A stretch of DNA of 64,000 nucleotides from Acidiphilium iwatense (GCF_021556475.1 NZ_JAKGBZ010000016.1:16115-80114), one strand, 5' to 3'; numbered from the stretch's first letter, positions 8,702 through 18,652 are shown. Numbers and translations: made by a program. The notes: generated by a model not told the origin, from the sequence alone.

Positions 8702-8797
8702 TTCCAACAATCAAGAGATTGTTGGAATCTTTCGCTACTCCGCCCCAGCGGGTGCGGGGCGAAAGGCGAAAAGGTTCCGTCGGTTGCGCCGACGGAA
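8702..8797 (+). promoter_or_regulatory. Candidate structured leader with three hairpins
   Basis: Three stems are directly visible. The first is a perfect 11-bp stem (8702-8712 with 8717-8727, loop aaga). The second is a 6-bp GC stem (8741-8746 with 8756-8761), extendable by ctttcgc/gcgaaag (8729-8735 with 8759-8765). The third is a perfect 9-bp stem (8775-8783 with 8789-8797, loop ttgcg). None is followed by a T run, so they are not simple terminators for the plus strand. They could be a leader RNA of carB, the end of the inserted element, or a small RNA. No known riboswitch consensus was recognised. Confidence 0.35.
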
Positions 8798-8860
8798 ATC
8801 GCCCGGAAGGAGCCCTGCGTGACTTGCCTAAATGACTGTAATCTACCGCCGCAACTTCTG

Positions 8861-8911
8861 GATTGCTTCGCTACGCTCGCAATGACGCGTCTTCGCCGGC
8901 TCGCAATGACG
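8861..8911. repeat. Short dispersed-type repeat, two adjacent copies
   Basis: The sequence cttcgctacgctcgcaatga (8867-8886, ending in cg) is followed by a second, slightly altered copy cttcgccggctcgcaatgac (8891-8910). The wider unit gattgcttcg-ctacgctcgcaatgacg can fold through attgc/gcaat. I recall this gattgcttcgctacgctcgc motif as a widely dispersed intergenic repeat in proteobacterial genomes. It lies about 40 bp upstream of carB. Confidence 0.5.
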
Positions 8912-8948
8912 AGTCTTGCTTCTACAAGCCTGAAACTGGAAACCTGAC

Positions 8949-11900
8949 ATGCCCAAGCGCACCGACATTTCGACCATCATGATCATCGGCGCCGGGCCGA
9001 TTGTTATTGGTCAGGCCTGCGAGTTCGATTATTCCGGCGCGCAGGCATGCAAGGCGCTGCGCGAGGAAGGCTATCGCGTGGTGCTGGTCAATTCCAACCC
9101 GGCGACGATCATGACCGATCCCGATCTGGCGGATGCGACCTATATCGAGCCGATCACGCCGGAGATGGTGGAAAAGATCATCGCGCGCGAGAAGCCCAAT
9201 GCGCTGCTGCCCACCATGGGCGGGCAGACCGCGCTGAACACCGCGATGAGCCTGGCGAAATCCGGGATTCTGGAAAAATACGGCGTCGAACTGATCGGCG
9301 CCAAGGAAGACGTGATCGACCGCGCCGAGGACCGGCTGAAATTCCGCGACGCGATGGCCGAAATCGGCATCGAAAGTCCGAAAAGCGCGATCGCTCATAG
9401 CATCGAGGAAGCGCGCGCCGCGCTCGATCTGGTCGGGCTGCCGGCGGTGATCCGGCCATCCTTCACTTTGGGCGGAACCGGCGGCGGCATCGCCTATAAC
9501 CGCGAGGAGTTTTTCGAAATCGTCACCAGCGGGCTCGACGCCTCGCCCACCACCGAGGTGCTGATCGAGGAAAGCGTGCTCGGCTGGAAAGAATACGAGA
9601 TGGAGGTGGTGCGCGATTCCGCCGATAACTGCATCATCGTCTGCTCGATCGAGAATATCGACCCGATGGGCGTGCATACCGGCGACAGCGTAACCGTCGC
9701 TCCGGCCCTGACCCTGACCGACCGCGAATTCCAGATCATGCGCGACGCCTCGATCGCCTGTCTGCGCAAGATCGGCGTCGATACCGGCGGGTCGAACGTG
9801 CAGTTCGGGGTGAACCCGGCGGATGGCCGCATGGTGGTGATCGAAATGAACCCGCGCGTCTCGCGATCGTCCGCGCTGGCCTCGAAGGCGACGGGGTTTC
9901 CGATCGCGAAAATCGCGGCGAAGCTGGCGGTGGGGTACACGCTCGACGAACTGCGCAACGACATCACGCAGGTGACGCCGGCGAGTTTCGAGCCGACCAT
10001 CGATTACGTGGTGATCAAGATCCCGCGCTTCACCTTCGAGAAATTCCCCGGCACACCGGCGCTGCTGACCACCTCGATGAAATCGGTCGGCGAGGCGATG
10101 GCGATCGGCCGGAATTTCGCCGAAGCACTGCAAAAAGGATTGCGCAGCCTGGAAACCGGGTTGTCCGGGTTGGATGAGGTCGAGGCGCCGGGCGACGGCA
10201 CGCATGACGCGTTCCGCGCGGCATTGTCCACGCCACGGCCGGACCGGCTGCTGATCGCGGCACAGGCGCTGCGGGCCGGGCTTTCGGTCGAGGACATTCA
10301 CGCCGCCTGCAAATTCGACCCATGGTTCCTGCGTCAGATGAAGGATGTCGTCGCGGCGGAGCGCGAGATTGCCGCCAACGGTTTGCCGGAGGATGCCGCC
10401 GGGCTGCGCGCGGTCAAGGCGCTCGGGTTTTCCGATCATCGGTTGGCGCAACTAACCGGGCATAAGGAAACCGACATCGCGGCGGCGCGGATCGCGCGCG
10501 GCGTGATCCCGGTGTATCGGCGGATCGACAGCACAGCCGGCGAATTCGCCTCGGCGACCTCGTATATGTATGCGACCTACGAGGGCGGCTTCGGCACCCC
10601 CCATTGCGAGGCCGATCCGAGCGCGCGCGACAAAATCATCATCCTCGGCGGCGGCCCGAACCGGATCGGTCAGGGCATCGAGTTCGATTATTGCTGCGTC
10701 CACGCCGCCTATGCGCTGCGCGAGGCCGGCTTCGAGACCATCATGGTCAATTGCAATCCAGAAACGGTTTCCACCGATTACGACACGTCGGACCGGCTGT
10801 ATTTCGAGCCGCTGTTTGCCGAGGATGTGATCGCGCTGATCCGCCGCGAGCAGCAGAACGGCAAAGTGCTCGGCTGCATCGTGCAATATGGCGGGCAGAC
10901 GCCGCTGAAACTCAGTCAGGCGCTGGAAGAGGCGGGAATCCCGATCCTCGGCACCTCGGCGGATGCGATCGACATCGCCGAGGATCGCGAGCGGTTCCAA
11001 ATTCTGCTGAAATCGCTCGGATTGCGCCAGCCGGAGAACGGCATCGCCCGTTCGGCCGGGGAAGCCGAAGCGATCGTCGAGAAGATCGGCTTTCCGGTGG
11101 TGATCCGGCCGAGCTACGTTCTCGGCGGGAGGGCGATGGAGATCGTTTACGATCTGCCCAATCTGCGCCGCTATATGCGCGAAGCGGTGATCGTCTCCGG
11201 CGCCAACCCAGTGCTGATCGACCGCTATCTGAACGACGCGATCGAGGTCGATGTCGATTGCATCGCCGACGGCCAGAGCGTGTATGTCGCCGGCGTGATG
11301 GAGCATATCGAGGAAGCCGGCATCCATTCCGGCGATTCTGCCTGTTCGCTGCCGCCCTATTCGCTGTCGCCCGCCGTGGTGGCGGAATTGCGCACCGAGA
11401 CCGAGGCGATGGCCAAGGCGCTCGGCGTGGTCGGGCTGATGAACGTGCAATATGCGATTCAGGGCGAGACGGTCTATGTGCTGGAGGTCAACCCCCGCGC
11501 CTCGCGCACCGTGCCGTTCGTCGCCAAGGCGACGGGCGTGCCGGTGGCGAAAATCGGCGCGCGGGTGATGGCGGGCGAACCCCTCGCCTCGTTCGGGCTC
11601 GACGACAGCGTGACGCGCAGCCACGTCGCGGTGAAGGAGGCGGTGTTTCCGTTCGCGCGGTTTGCCGGAGTGGACGTTCTGCTCGGGCCGGAGATGAAAT
11701 CGACCGGCGAGGTGATGGGGCTGGATGCGAGTTTCGCCCGCGCCTTCGCCAAGGCGCAGATCGGCGCCGGGGTGAAGTTGCCCGTCGGCGGGACGGTGTT
11801 TCTGTCGGTGCGCGATGCCGACAAGGGCGCGATCGTGCCGATCGCCCGGCGGTTCACCGATCTCGGTTTTTCGATCCTGGCGACGCGCGGCACCGCCGCG

Positions 11901-12191
11901 CATCTGTCCGCTGCCGGGATCGCGGCGCGCGCGGTGAACAAGGTGCTGGAGGGACGGCCGCATTGCGTGGATGCGATCCGGTCGGGCGAGGTGCAACTGG
12001 TAATCAACACGGCATCCGGGGCGCAGACCGTGGCGGATAGTTTCGATATCCGCCGTTCGGCGCTGACTCACGGCGTGCCGCATTTCACCACCATTGCCGG
12101 CGCGCGGGCCGCGTCCCACGCTATTGCGGCCCTGGCTGCCGGCAATCTTGAAGTCGCGCCGCTTCAGTCGTATTTTCCCGCCTCGTTCTGA
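8949..12191 (+). CDS. carB: Carbamoyl-phosphate synthase large chain
   Basis: A 1080-residue synthetase subunit that makes carbamoyl phosphate from bicarbonate, two ATP and ammonia delivered by CarA. The two ATP-grasp halves are evident: N-terminal ([55 protein letters not shown]) and C-terminal ([54 protein letters not shown]). An oligomerisation domain lies between them and an MGS-like allosteric domain at the C-terminus (residues about 945-1080, [20 protein letters not shown]). Full length, with all expected motifs. Its usual partner carA is 1.2 kb upstream rather than adjacent. Confidence 0.98.
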   Translation: MPKRTDISTIMIIGAGPIVIGQACEFDYSGAQACKALREEGYRVVLVNSNPATIMTDPDLADATYIEPITPEMVEKIIAREKPNALLPTMGGQTALNTAMSLAKSGILEKYGVELIGAKEDVIDRAEDRLKFRDAMAEIGIESPKSAIAHSIEEARAALDLVGLPAVIRPSFTLGGTGGGIAYNREEFFEIVTSGLDASPTTEVLIEESVLGWKEYEMEVVRDSADNCIIVCSIENIDPMGVHTGDSVTVAPALTLTDREFQIMRDASIACLRKIGVDTGGSNVQFGVNPADGRMVVIEMNPRVSRSSALASKATGFPIAKIAAKLAVGYTLDELRNDITQVTPASFEPTIDYVVIKIPRFTFEKFPGTPALLTTSMKSVGEAMAIGRNFAEALQKGLRSLETGLSGLDEVEAPGDGTHDAFRAALSTPRPDRLLIAAQALRAGLSVEDIHAACKFDPWFLRQMKDVVAAEREIAANGLPEDAAGLRAVKALGFSDHRLAQLTGHKETDIAAARIARGVIPVYRRIDSTAGEFASATSYMYATYEGGFGTPHCEADPSARDKIIILGGGPNRIGQGIEFDYCCVHAAYALREAGFETIMVNCNPETVSTDYDTSDRLYFEPLFAEDVIALIRREQQNGKVLGCIVQYGGQTPLKLSQALEEAGIPILGTSADAIDIAEDRERFQILLKSLGLRQPENGIARSAGEAEAIVEKIGFPVVIRPSYVLGGRAMEIVYDLPNLRRYMREAVIVSGANPVLIDRYLNDAIEVDVDCIADGQSVYVAGVMEHIEEAGIHSGDSACSLPPYSLSPAVVAELRTETEAMAKALGVVGLMNVQYAIQGETVYVLEVNPRASRTVPFVAKATGVPVAKIGARVMAGEPLASFGLDDSVTRSHVAVKEAVFPFARFAGVDVLLGPEMKSTGEVMGLDASFARAFAKAQIGAGVKLPVGGTVFLSVRDADKGAIVPIARRFTDLGFSILATRGTAAHLSAAGIAARAVNKVLEGRPHCVDAIRSGEVQLVINTASGAQTVADSFDIRRSALTHGVPHFTTIAGARAASHAIAALAAGNLEVAPLQSYFPASF

Positions 12192-12276
12192 CCGGCATCG
12201 TGCCCGGAGGGTTCCGGCCACGATGTTCGGATTCATGCCTAATGCCTGATACCTTATTCTGACTAAAGGAACCGTT

Positions 12277-12753
12277 GTGCAAAAATTCCCGATGACCGGG
12301 CCCGGACTGCAAAATCTCGAAGCCGAGCTGCGCCAGCTCAAGGCCGAGGAGCGGCCGGCCATTATCCGCGCCATCGCCGAGGCCCGCAGCCATGGCGATC
12401 TGTCGGAAAATGCGGAATATCATTCGGCGCGGGAGCGGCAATCCTTCATCGAAGGCCGGATCGCCGAGCTGGAGGAGATCATTTCGGCGGCCGAGGTGAT
12501 CGACCCGTCCACCCTGTCGGGCGAGACGGTGAAGTTCGGCGCCCATGTCGAGCTGATCGACGAGGAGACCGACAAGCAGGTGCAATACCAGCTCGTCGGC
12601 ATGCACGAGGCGGATATCAAATCCGGCCGGCTCTCGGTCACGTCGCCGCTCGCCAAGGCGCTGATCGGCAAGAAATCCGGGGATACGGTGTCGGTCCCGG
12701 CACCGGGCGGCGACCGGAGCTACGAGATTTTGACCGTCCGATACGGTGGCTGA
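12277..12753 (+). CDS. greA: Transcription elongation factor GreA
   Basis: A 158-residue factor that rescues backtracked RNA polymerase by stimulating transcript cleavage. The N-terminal coiled coil carries the acidic tip (LRQLKAEERPAIIRAIAEAR, GDLSENAEYHSARERQSFIE); the C-terminal FKBP-like domain ends with SPLAKALIGKKSGDTVSVPA. Translation starts at a GTG (12277) with AAAGGA 7 bp upstream, giving the canonical MQKFPMT beginning. The stop overlaps the start of ilvA. The usual alphaproteobacterial neighbour carB is just upstream. Confidence 0.96.
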   Translation: MQKFPMTGPGLQNLEAELRQLKAEERPAIIRAIAEARSHGDLSENAEYHSARERQSFIEGRIAELEEIISAAEVIDPSTLSGETVKFGAHVELIDEETDKQVQYQLVGMHEADIKSGRLSVTSPLAKALIGKKSGDTVSVPAPGGDRSYEILTVRYGG

Positions 12754-13954
12754 ATTTCCGGTTGCGATCGAGGCGATCGAAGCGGCGGCGGTGCGCATCG
12801 CGGGGGCGGTGCTGCGCGCGCCGCTGGTGCATTCCGATGCGTTGTCGCGCGCGACCGGAGCGGAGATTTTTCTCAAGCTCGAGAATTTGCAGGCGACCGG
12901 CGCGTTCAAGGAGCGCGGTGCGGCGAACCGGATCGCGCTGCTGTCGGCCGAGGAGCGGGCGCGCGGGGTGATCGCCATGTCGGCGGGAAATCACGCGCAG
13001 GCGGTGGCCCGGCACGCGCAGTTGGCGGGAATCGCCGCGACCATCGTGATGCCGCGCTTCACCCCAACCACCAAGGTGACGCGCACCCGCGCCTGGGATG
13101 CTGAGGTGGTACTGCACGGCGAAACCCTTGCCGAAGCGGCCGAGCACGCCCATGCGCTGGCCGCCGAGAATGGCCTGGTGTTCATCCATCCCTATGACGA
13201 CCCGGCGGTGATCGCGGGACAGGGCACGCTGGCGCTCGAAGTGATGGAGGACGCCCCCGGTCTCGACACGCTGATCGTGCCGACCGGCGGCGGCGGGTTC
13301 GTCTCCGGCTGCGCGGTGGCGGCACGGGCGAAGCGGCCCGAGCTTGAGGTTCTCGGCGTCGAGGTCGAGGCCTATTCCGGCTTCGCCCAGGCGCTTGCCG
13401 GACGATCGGTGAACGTGGGCGGGGCGACGATCGCCGAGGGTATCGCGGTGCGCGATATCGGCGCGCTGCCGCTGTCGATCCTGCGGGAACTCGGCACCGA
13501 AATCCTGGTGGTGCCGGAAGCGGCGGTGGAACAGGCGATCGCGCTGCTGATCGAGGGCGGCAAGGTGGTCGCCGAGGGGGCCGGTGCGGCGGGATTGGCG
13601 GCGGTTCTGGCGTTCCCCGAGCGGTTTGCCGGCAAACGGGTCGCCCTGCCGGTCTGCGGCGGCAATATCGATGCGCGGATTCTGGCCAATACGCTGCTGC
13701 GCAACCTGCTGCGCGACGGGCGGCTGCTGCGCGTGCTGATGGAAATCCCCGACCGGCCCGGCGTTCTCGCCGATATCGCGAGCCGCATCGGCAACCAGGG
13801 CGGCAACATCATCGAGGTGGTACATCAGCGGCTGTTCGCCTCGCCTACCGTGCAGGCGGCACATCTCGAGGTGATGGTCGAGGCGCGCGATGCCGAACAC
13901 GGCAACGCGATCGCCAGCGCGCTCGAAGACGTTTACGTGGTGAAGCGGATTTAG
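12746..13954 (+). CDS. ilvA: Threonine ammonia-lyase (PLP-dependent) with C-terminal ACT domain
   Basis: A 402-residue fold-type II PLP enzyme converting threonine to 2-oxobutanoate, the first step of isoleucine synthesis. PLP Lys55 lies in TGAFKERGA, the substrate loop is [10 protein letters not shown], and the phosphate-binding glycine loop is PTGGGGFVSG. A single ACT-like domain occupies the end (LLRVLMEIPDRPGVLADIAS, GGNIIEVVHQRLF), the short TdcB-like architecture found in many alphaproteobacteria. Whether it acts mainly in biosynthesis or catabolism cannot be decided from sequence. The GTG start (12746) overlaps the greA stop by 8 bp. It converges with fdsA. Confidence 0.93.
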   Translation: MAEFPVAIEAIEAAAVRIAGAVLRAPLVHSDALSRATGAEIFLKLENLQATGAFKERGAANRIALLSAEERARGVIAMSAGNHAQAVARHAQLAGIAATIVMPRFTPTTKVTRTRAWDAEVVLHGETLAEAAEHAHALAAENGLVFIHPYDDPAVIAGQGTLALEVMEDAPGLDTLIVPTGGGGFVSGCAVAARAKRPELEVLGVEVEAYSGFAQALAGRSVNVGGATIAEGIAVRDIGALPLSILRELGTEILVVPEAAVEQAIALLIEGGKVVAEGAGAAGLAAVLAFPERFAGKRVALPVCGGNIDARILANTLLRNLLRDGRLLRVLMEIPDRPGVLADIASRIGNQGGNIIEVVHQRLFASPTVQAAHLEVMVEARDAEHGNAIASALEDVYVVKRI

Positions 13955-13964
13955 CCCATACCGG

Positions 13965-16739
13965 CTATTCCGCTGCCGCCGGCAGGCGATCCGCTTTGGA
14001 GATTCGCGCCGCGCAGAACTTGAACTCCGGGATTTTGCCCCAGGGATCGAGCGCCGGATTGGTGAGCAGATTCGCCGCCGCCTCGGCGTAGCAGAACGGC
14101 ATGAACACCATGCCCTCGGGCACGTCGCGATCGGCGCGCACCTTCGTTTGCACCACACCGCGGCGGGTTTCCAGCAGGATCGTATCGCCGGCATCCAACC
14201 CCTGGCGCCGCAACTCGCGCGGCGACAGGAACGCCATGGCTTCCGGCTCCAGCGCGTCCAGCACGCCGGCGCGGCGCGTCATCGCGCCGGTATGCCAGTG
14301 CTCCAGCACCCGCCCGGTCGATAGCACCATCGGATAGGCGTCGTCCGGCACCTCGTCCGGCGGCTGGACATGGGCCGGCACGATCTTGCCGCGTCCGGTC
14401 TTGGTCGGGAATCCGGCGGCGAAAATGATTTCGTTGCCCGGCTTGTCCGGCGCATCCACCGGATAGGTGACGGCGCCCTCCCGCTCCAGCCGCTCCCAGG
14501 TGATGTTGTTGAAGGACGGCATAGTCCCGGCCATTTCGTCGAAAATGTCGGCCGGGCCGGCATAGTTCCAGTCGAGGCCGATGCGGCGGGCGATTTCCTG
14601 GATGATCCACCAATCCTGCCGCGCCTCGCCGGGAGGGGCGATCACCGGGCGCGCGATCTGCACGCGCCGGTCGGTGTTGGTGAAGCTGCCGGTTTTTTCC
14701 GCGAAGGCCGATGCGGGCAGCACCACATCGGCGTGGAACGCCGTCTCGGTCAGGAACAGGTCCTGCACGACCAGATGCCCGAGCTTCGCCAGCCCTTCCC
14801 GCGCGTGGCGCAGATCGGGGTCGGACATCGCGGGATTTTCGCCCTCGATATACATGCCCTTGATCGTTCCGGTATGGATCGCGTTCATGATTTCCACGAC
14901 GGTGAGGCCGGCATGGGGGTCGAGCTTCATGCCCCAGCGCGCCTCGAACGCCTGACGGATCGCCGGGTCGGCAACCGGCTGATAGTCAGGGTAGACCATC
15001 GGGATCAACCCGGAATCCGATGCGCCCTGCACGTTGTTCTGGCCGCGCAGCGGGTGCAGGCCGGTGCCGGGCCGGCCGATCTGGCCGGTGATCAGCGCCA
15101 GCGCGATCAGGCAGCGGGCATTGTCGGTGCCGTGAACGTGCTGGCTGATCCCCATGCCCCAGAAGACGATCGACGCGCGCGAGCGGGCATAGAGCCGCGC
15201 CACCTCGCGCAGCGTGCTCGCGGGAATGCCGCAGATCCCGGCCATTTTCTCCGGCGGGAAATCCTTGATGCGCTGTTTCAGTTCGTCGAAATTCTCGGTC
15301 CAGGCGGCGATATACTGCTCGTCGGTCAGGCCCTCGTCGATGATCGTGTACAGAATCGCGTTCAGCAGGGCGACATCGGTGCCGGGCTTGAACGCCAGGT
15401 GGTGCAGTGCGAGACGGGACATCGACTGGCGGCGCGGATCGATGACGATCAGCTTGGCGCCCTTGTCCTTGACCGCGTTCTTGATGAAGGTCGCCGCCAC
15501 CGGATGGTTGACGGTCGGGTTGGCGCCGATCACCAGAATGACCTCGGCATCGAGAGCGGCCGAAAACGGAGCGGTGACCGCGCCGGAATTGAGCCCCTCC
15601 ATCAGCGCCGCCACCGACGAGGCGTGGCAGAGCCGGGTGCAGTGATCGACATTGTTGGAACCGAAGCCGGTGCGCACCAGCTTCTGAAACAGATAGGCTT
15701 CCTCGTTCGAGCCCTTGGCGGAGCCGAAACCCGCCAGCGCGGCCGGGCCGTGCTGGTCGCGCAGGCGCCGCAGCCCGTCCGCCGCGCGGTCCAGCGCTTC
15801 CTCCCATGTCGCTTCGCGGAAATGGCTGAAGGGATTGGCGGGGTCCACCTGGTCCTCGGCGTTTTTCGCCACACCGTCCTTGCGGATCAGCGGCCTGGTC
15901 AGCCGATGCGAATGGTGGATGTAGTCGAACCCGAAGCGGCCCTTGACGCATAGCCGCTGGTGATTGGCCGGGCCGTCACGGCCCTCGGCATAGACCAGCT
16001 TCTCGTCCTTGACGTGGTAGCGCACCTGGCAGCCAACGCCGCAATAGGGGCACAGGCTGTCCACCATGCGGTCCGGCCAGGCCACACGGATCTGGCGCGC
16101 GTCCAGATAGGCAGCGGGCATCAGCGCGCCGGTCGGGCAGGCCTGCACGCATTCGCCGCAGGCCACACAGGTGGATTCGCCCATCGGGTCGTCAAAATCG
16201 AAGACGATCTTCGCTTCTGCGCCGCGCCCGGCCATGCCAATCACGTCGTTCACCTGGACTTCCCGGCAGGCGCGCACGCACAGATTGCACTGGATGCAGG
16301 CGTCGAGGTTCACCCGCATCGCCGGATGGCTGGAATCCGGCGCCCAGCGATCGCTGTGCGGCAGGCGGCTCACGGTGATGTCCTGGCGGTCGGCCCAGGC
16401 CCAGAATGTCGAGGTCGGGTCGTGCGAGGTCTGCCGCGCCGGCTGGTCCGCGATCAGCAGTTCCATTACCATCCGGCGCGCTTTCCGCGCCCGTTCGGTC
16501 GCGCTGCGCACGCGCATGCCGGCGGCGGGCTTGCGGGTGCAGGACGGTGCCAGCACGCGCTCGCCCTCGATTTCCACCATGCAGGCGCGGCAATTGCCGT
16601 CGGCGCGGTAGCCGGGTTCCGGCGCGTAGCAGAGATGCGGAATCTCGCTGCCCAGCCGGTTGGCGACCTGCCAGATGGTCTCCGCCGGCCATGCCTCGAC
16701 GTTTTGTCCGTCAAGCTCGAACAGGATCGGGTCGCTCAT
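13965..16739 (-). CDS. fdsA: NAD-dependent formate dehydrogenase alpha subunit (Mo/W-bis-MGD)
   Basis: The 924-residue catalytic subunit of a cytoplasmic formate dehydrogenase, interconverting formate and CO2. Order of domains: N-terminal [2Fe-2S] domain (Cys37, 50, 53, 67), two [4Fe-4S] ferredoxin motifs (CIQCNLCVRAC and CVACGECVQAC), the catalytic-domain [4Fe-4S] cluster (CPYCGVGC, then C in LCVKGRFG), and the molybdopterin domains. The metal ligand is Cys371 followed by His372 in HCTRLCHASS, so this is a cysteine, not selenocysteine, enzyme. A GGAGG site precedes the ATG at 16739, which overlaps the stop of the fdsG-fdsB gene as ATGA. The two-subunit layout resembles FDH1 of Methylorubrum extorquens. 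Confidence 0.95.
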   Translation of the reverse strand: MSDPILFELDGQNVEAWPAETIWQVANRLGSEIPHLCYAPEPGYRADGNCRACMVEIEGERVLAPSCTRKPAAGMRVRSATERARKARRMVMELLIADQPARQTSHDPTSTFWAWADRQDITVSRLPHSDRWAPDSSHPAMRVNLDACIQCNLCVRACREVQVNDVIGMAGRGAEAKIVFDFDDPMGESTCVACGECVQACPTGALMPAAYLDARQIRVAWPDRMVDSLCPYCGVGCQVRYHVKDEKLVYAEGRDGPANHQRLCVKGRFGFDYIHHSHRLTRPLIRKDGVAKNAEDQVDPANPFSHFREATWEEALDRAADGLRRLRDQHGPAALAGFGSAKGSNEEAYLFQKLVRTGFGSNNVDHCTRLCHASSVAALMEGLNSGAVTAPFSAALDAEVILVIGANPTVNHPVAATFIKNAVKDKGAKLIVIDPRRQSMSRLALHHLAFKPGTDVALLNAILYTIIDEGLTDEQYIAAWTENFDELKQRIKDFPPEKMAGICGIPASTLREVARLYARSRASIVFWGMGISQHVHGTDNARCLIALALITGQIGRPGTGLHPLRGQNNVQGASDSGLIPMVYPDYQPVADPAIRQAFEARWGMKLDPHAGLTVVEIMNAIHTGTIKGMYIEGENPAMSDPDLRHAREGLAKLGHLVVQDLFLTETAFHADVVLPASAFAEKTGSFTNTDRRVQIARPVIAPPGEARQDWWIIQEIARRIGLDWNYAGPADIFDEMAGTMPSFNNITWERLEREGAVTYPVDAPDKPGNEIIFAAGFPTKTGRGKIVPAHVQPPDEVPDDAYPMVLSTGRVLEHWHTGAMTRRAGVLDALEPEAMAFLSPRELRRQGLDAGDTILLETRRGVVQTKVRADRDVPEGMVFMPFCYAEAAANLLTNPALDPWGKIPEFKFCAARISKADRLPAAAE

Positions 16740-18478
16740 TTCAGACCTCCTTCCGTCTCGAATGCTTCTGGAAAATAGCGGATCACGCAATCGACCGGGT
16801 TGGGCGCGGCCTGACCCAGGCCGCAGATGGAAGCATCACGCATCACCGCGGACAAGTCGCCGAGCAATTCACGGTCCCAGACTGGCTGCTCCATCAACAT
16901 GCGCGCCTTCTGCGTGCCGGAGCGGCAGGGCGTACATTGACCGCAGCTTTCGCTTTCGAAAAACCGCATCAGGTTGCGCGCCGCTTCGCGCACATCGTCG
17001 TGGTCCGACAGGATCACCACGGCAGCAGAGCCGATCAGGCAGCCGTATTTCTCCAAGGTGCCGAAATCGAGTGGAATATCCGCCATCGTGGCCGGCAGGA
17101 TGCCACCCGACGCGCCGCCCGGAAGATAGGCCGTGAAGCGATGGTCCGGCTGCATTCCGCCGCAGAATTCGTCGATCAGCTCGCGCACCGTGATGCCGGC
17201 GGGCGCGATCTTCACGCCCGGCTCCCTGACCCGCCCCGACACCGAGAAGCTGCGCAGCCCCTTCGATCCGTTGCGCCCGTGGCCGGCCCACCAGGAAGCG
17301 CCTTTTTCGATGATATCGCGCACCCAGAACAGGGTTTCCACGTTGTTGATCAGCGTCGGGCGGCCGAACAATCCCACCTGGAACGGGTATGGCGGTTTCT
17401 GCCGCGGCAGGCCGCGCTTGCCCTCGATGCTTTCCAGCATCGACGATTCCTCGCCGCAGATATAGGCGCCGGCGCCGCGCCGCAGATGGATGCGCGGGCC
17501 GCCGGCAGGCAGCTTCGCCAGCTCCCGGCGCAGGATCTCGCGACCGATCGGGTATTCGTCGCGCAGGTAGACATAGATGTCGTTCACTTCGGCAACATGG
17601 GCACCGATCAGCATGCCTTCCAGCACGCGATGCGGATCGGCGTAGAGAAAATAGCGATCCTTGAAGGTGCCGGGTTCGCCTTCGTCGGCGTTCACCGCCA
17701 TCAGGCGCGGGCCGGGCTCACCGAGCACCGAGCGCCACTTGCGCCCGGTGGGGAAACCGGCACCGCCGAGACCGCGCAATCCGCCCGCCTCCAGCGCGGT
17801 CAGCACCGCCTCGGCCGGCAGCACGCCCGAGCGCACGCGCTCCAGCAGCGCATAGCCGCCACCGCCCAGATAGGCCGCGTAATCGATATAGGCCGGAATT
17901 TCAGGATGCGTGTGCCCGCTCCGCACCGCCTGCTCAACGGCGGTCACATCGGCGCGATGGACGAAATGGTGCCCGATCTCGACGGCGGGCGCCTGATCGC
18001 ACAAGCCGACGCAGGGCGCGCGCACCACCCGCACATCGGCGCCGAGGCTCTGCCGCAATTCCCCCAGCAGTTTCTCCGATCCGAGCAGGGCGCAGGCGAT
18101 GCTGTCGCAGACGCGGACCGTCAGCGGCGGGATCGGTGCATCGGCTTCCTTGACGACATCGAAATGCGCGTAAAAGGTCGCGACCTCATAGACTTCCGCG
18201 AAGGCGAGACGCATGATGTCGGCCAGCGCGGCCAGATGCGCCGCCGAAATTTGTCCATAGGCGTCCTGGATCAGATGGAGATGTTCGATGAGCAGGTCCC
18301 GTCGGCGCGGCCGGTCGCCCAGGAGGGTTTCCACCTCGTCGCGCGCGTGGGGATCGACGATGCGCCCTTTTGGGGTCGCCTTGGCTTGCTTCTCTCCCGC
18401 TCCCGGATGGCGGAACGACCGCAATCGGGAGAGAGAGGTTTCGTTCACCTGCGCTTCATGACCATCCGAATGTTCCAT
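16736..18478 (-). CDS. fdsB: Formate dehydrogenase beta subunit, fused FdsG-FdsB (NuoE/NuoF-like)
   Basis: A 580-residue fusion that passes electrons from FdsA to NAD+. Residues about 40-190 form a NuoE/FdsG-type thioredoxin-like [2Fe-2S] domain (EVYEVATFYAHF, CDSIACALLGSEKL, APCVGLCDQAP). From about 245 onward comes a NuoF/FdsB-type module with the FMN/NADH-binding GLRGLGGAGFPTGRKW and NADEGEPGTFKDR. ICGEESSMLESIEGKRGLPR and the C-terminal [4Fe-4S] motif ESCGQCTPCRSG follow. In Cupriavidus and Rhodobacter these are separate fdsG and fdsB genes. The start ATG at 18478 has a GGAAAG site; an earlier in-frame ATG (18556) would add 26 residues with no family support. No fdsD-like gene follows. 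Confidence 0.93.
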   Translation of the reverse strand: MEHSDGHEAQVNETSLSRLRSFRHPGAGEKQAKATPKGRIVDPHARDEVETLLGDRPRRRDLLIEHLHLIQDAYGQISAAHLAALADIMRLAFAEVYEVATFYAHFDVVKEADAPIPPLTVRVCDSIACALLGSEKLLGELRQSLGADVRVVRAPCVGLCDQAPAVEIGHHFVHRADVTAVEQAVRSGHTHPEIPAYIDYAAYLGGGGYALLERVRSGVLPAEAVLTALEAGGLRGLGGAGFPTGRKWRSVLGEPGPRLMAVNADEGEPGTFKDRYFLYADPHRVLEGMLIGAHVAEVNDIYVYLRDEYPIGREILRRELAKLPAGGPRIHLRRGAGAYICGEESSMLESIEGKRGLPRQKPPYPFQVGLFGRPTLINNVETLFWVRDIIEKGASWWAGHGRNGSKGLRSFSVSGRVREPGVKIAPAGITVRELIDEFCGGMQPDHRFTAYLPGGASGGILPATMADIPLDFGTLEKYGCLIGSAAVVILSDHDDVREAARNLMRFFESESCGQCTPCRSGTQKARMLMEQPVWDRELLGDLSAVMRDASICGLGQAAPNPVDCVIRYFPEAFETEGGLK

Positions 18479-18652
18479 ATTCGCGCTTTCCGTTTCCCAC
18501 CGATCGTTCCAGGGTGAAGCGGGCGAGCCGCTTCGTGCTCGAACGGTTTTTCGCAACCCGTTTTCAGGGCAGCTATATATGATGTATGTTGTATACGTTG
18601 CTTATGGCGCGTGCAAGACATGGATGGGATTTCGAATGAAGAAGATGACCAC
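18479..18652. promoter_or_regulatory. Divergent promoter region between formate dehydrogenase and mobB
   Basis: The fds and mobB-moeA-wtp operons diverge here. The core is a sharply AT-rich stretch (agctatatatgatgtatgtt then gtatacgttg, 18571-18600). A loose dyad (GCTATATA against TGTATACGTT) faintly recalls molybdate-responsive ModE boxes but does not fit the consensus well. Shared control of the enzyme and its metal supply would be sensible, but the sequence alone does not establish it. Confidence 0.3.

Larger units (their letters stand above)
8595..8948. other. Intergenic region ahead of carB with hairpins and repeats
   Basis: This 354-bp stretch has no gene I can support. It begins AT-rich (to about 8660), then returns to high GC. 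It contains three hairpins between 8702 and 8797 and a pair of direct repeats at 8867-8911, both listed separately. A promoter for carB must lie here unless transcription reads through from carA across the insert. Confidence 0.5.

Noticed and set aside
10452..12374. Long minus-strand frame opposite carB, and a similar one at 14370-15953 opposite fdsA
   Set aside because: Both lie wholly against conserved genes, are His/Arg/Gly-rich shadow translations and have no ribosome sites or recognisable motifs.
18571..18600. ModE-type molybdate operator in the fds/mobB divergent region
   Set aside because: The AT-rich dyad is too imperfect against the ModE half-site spacing to call; retained only as a generic divergent promoter.
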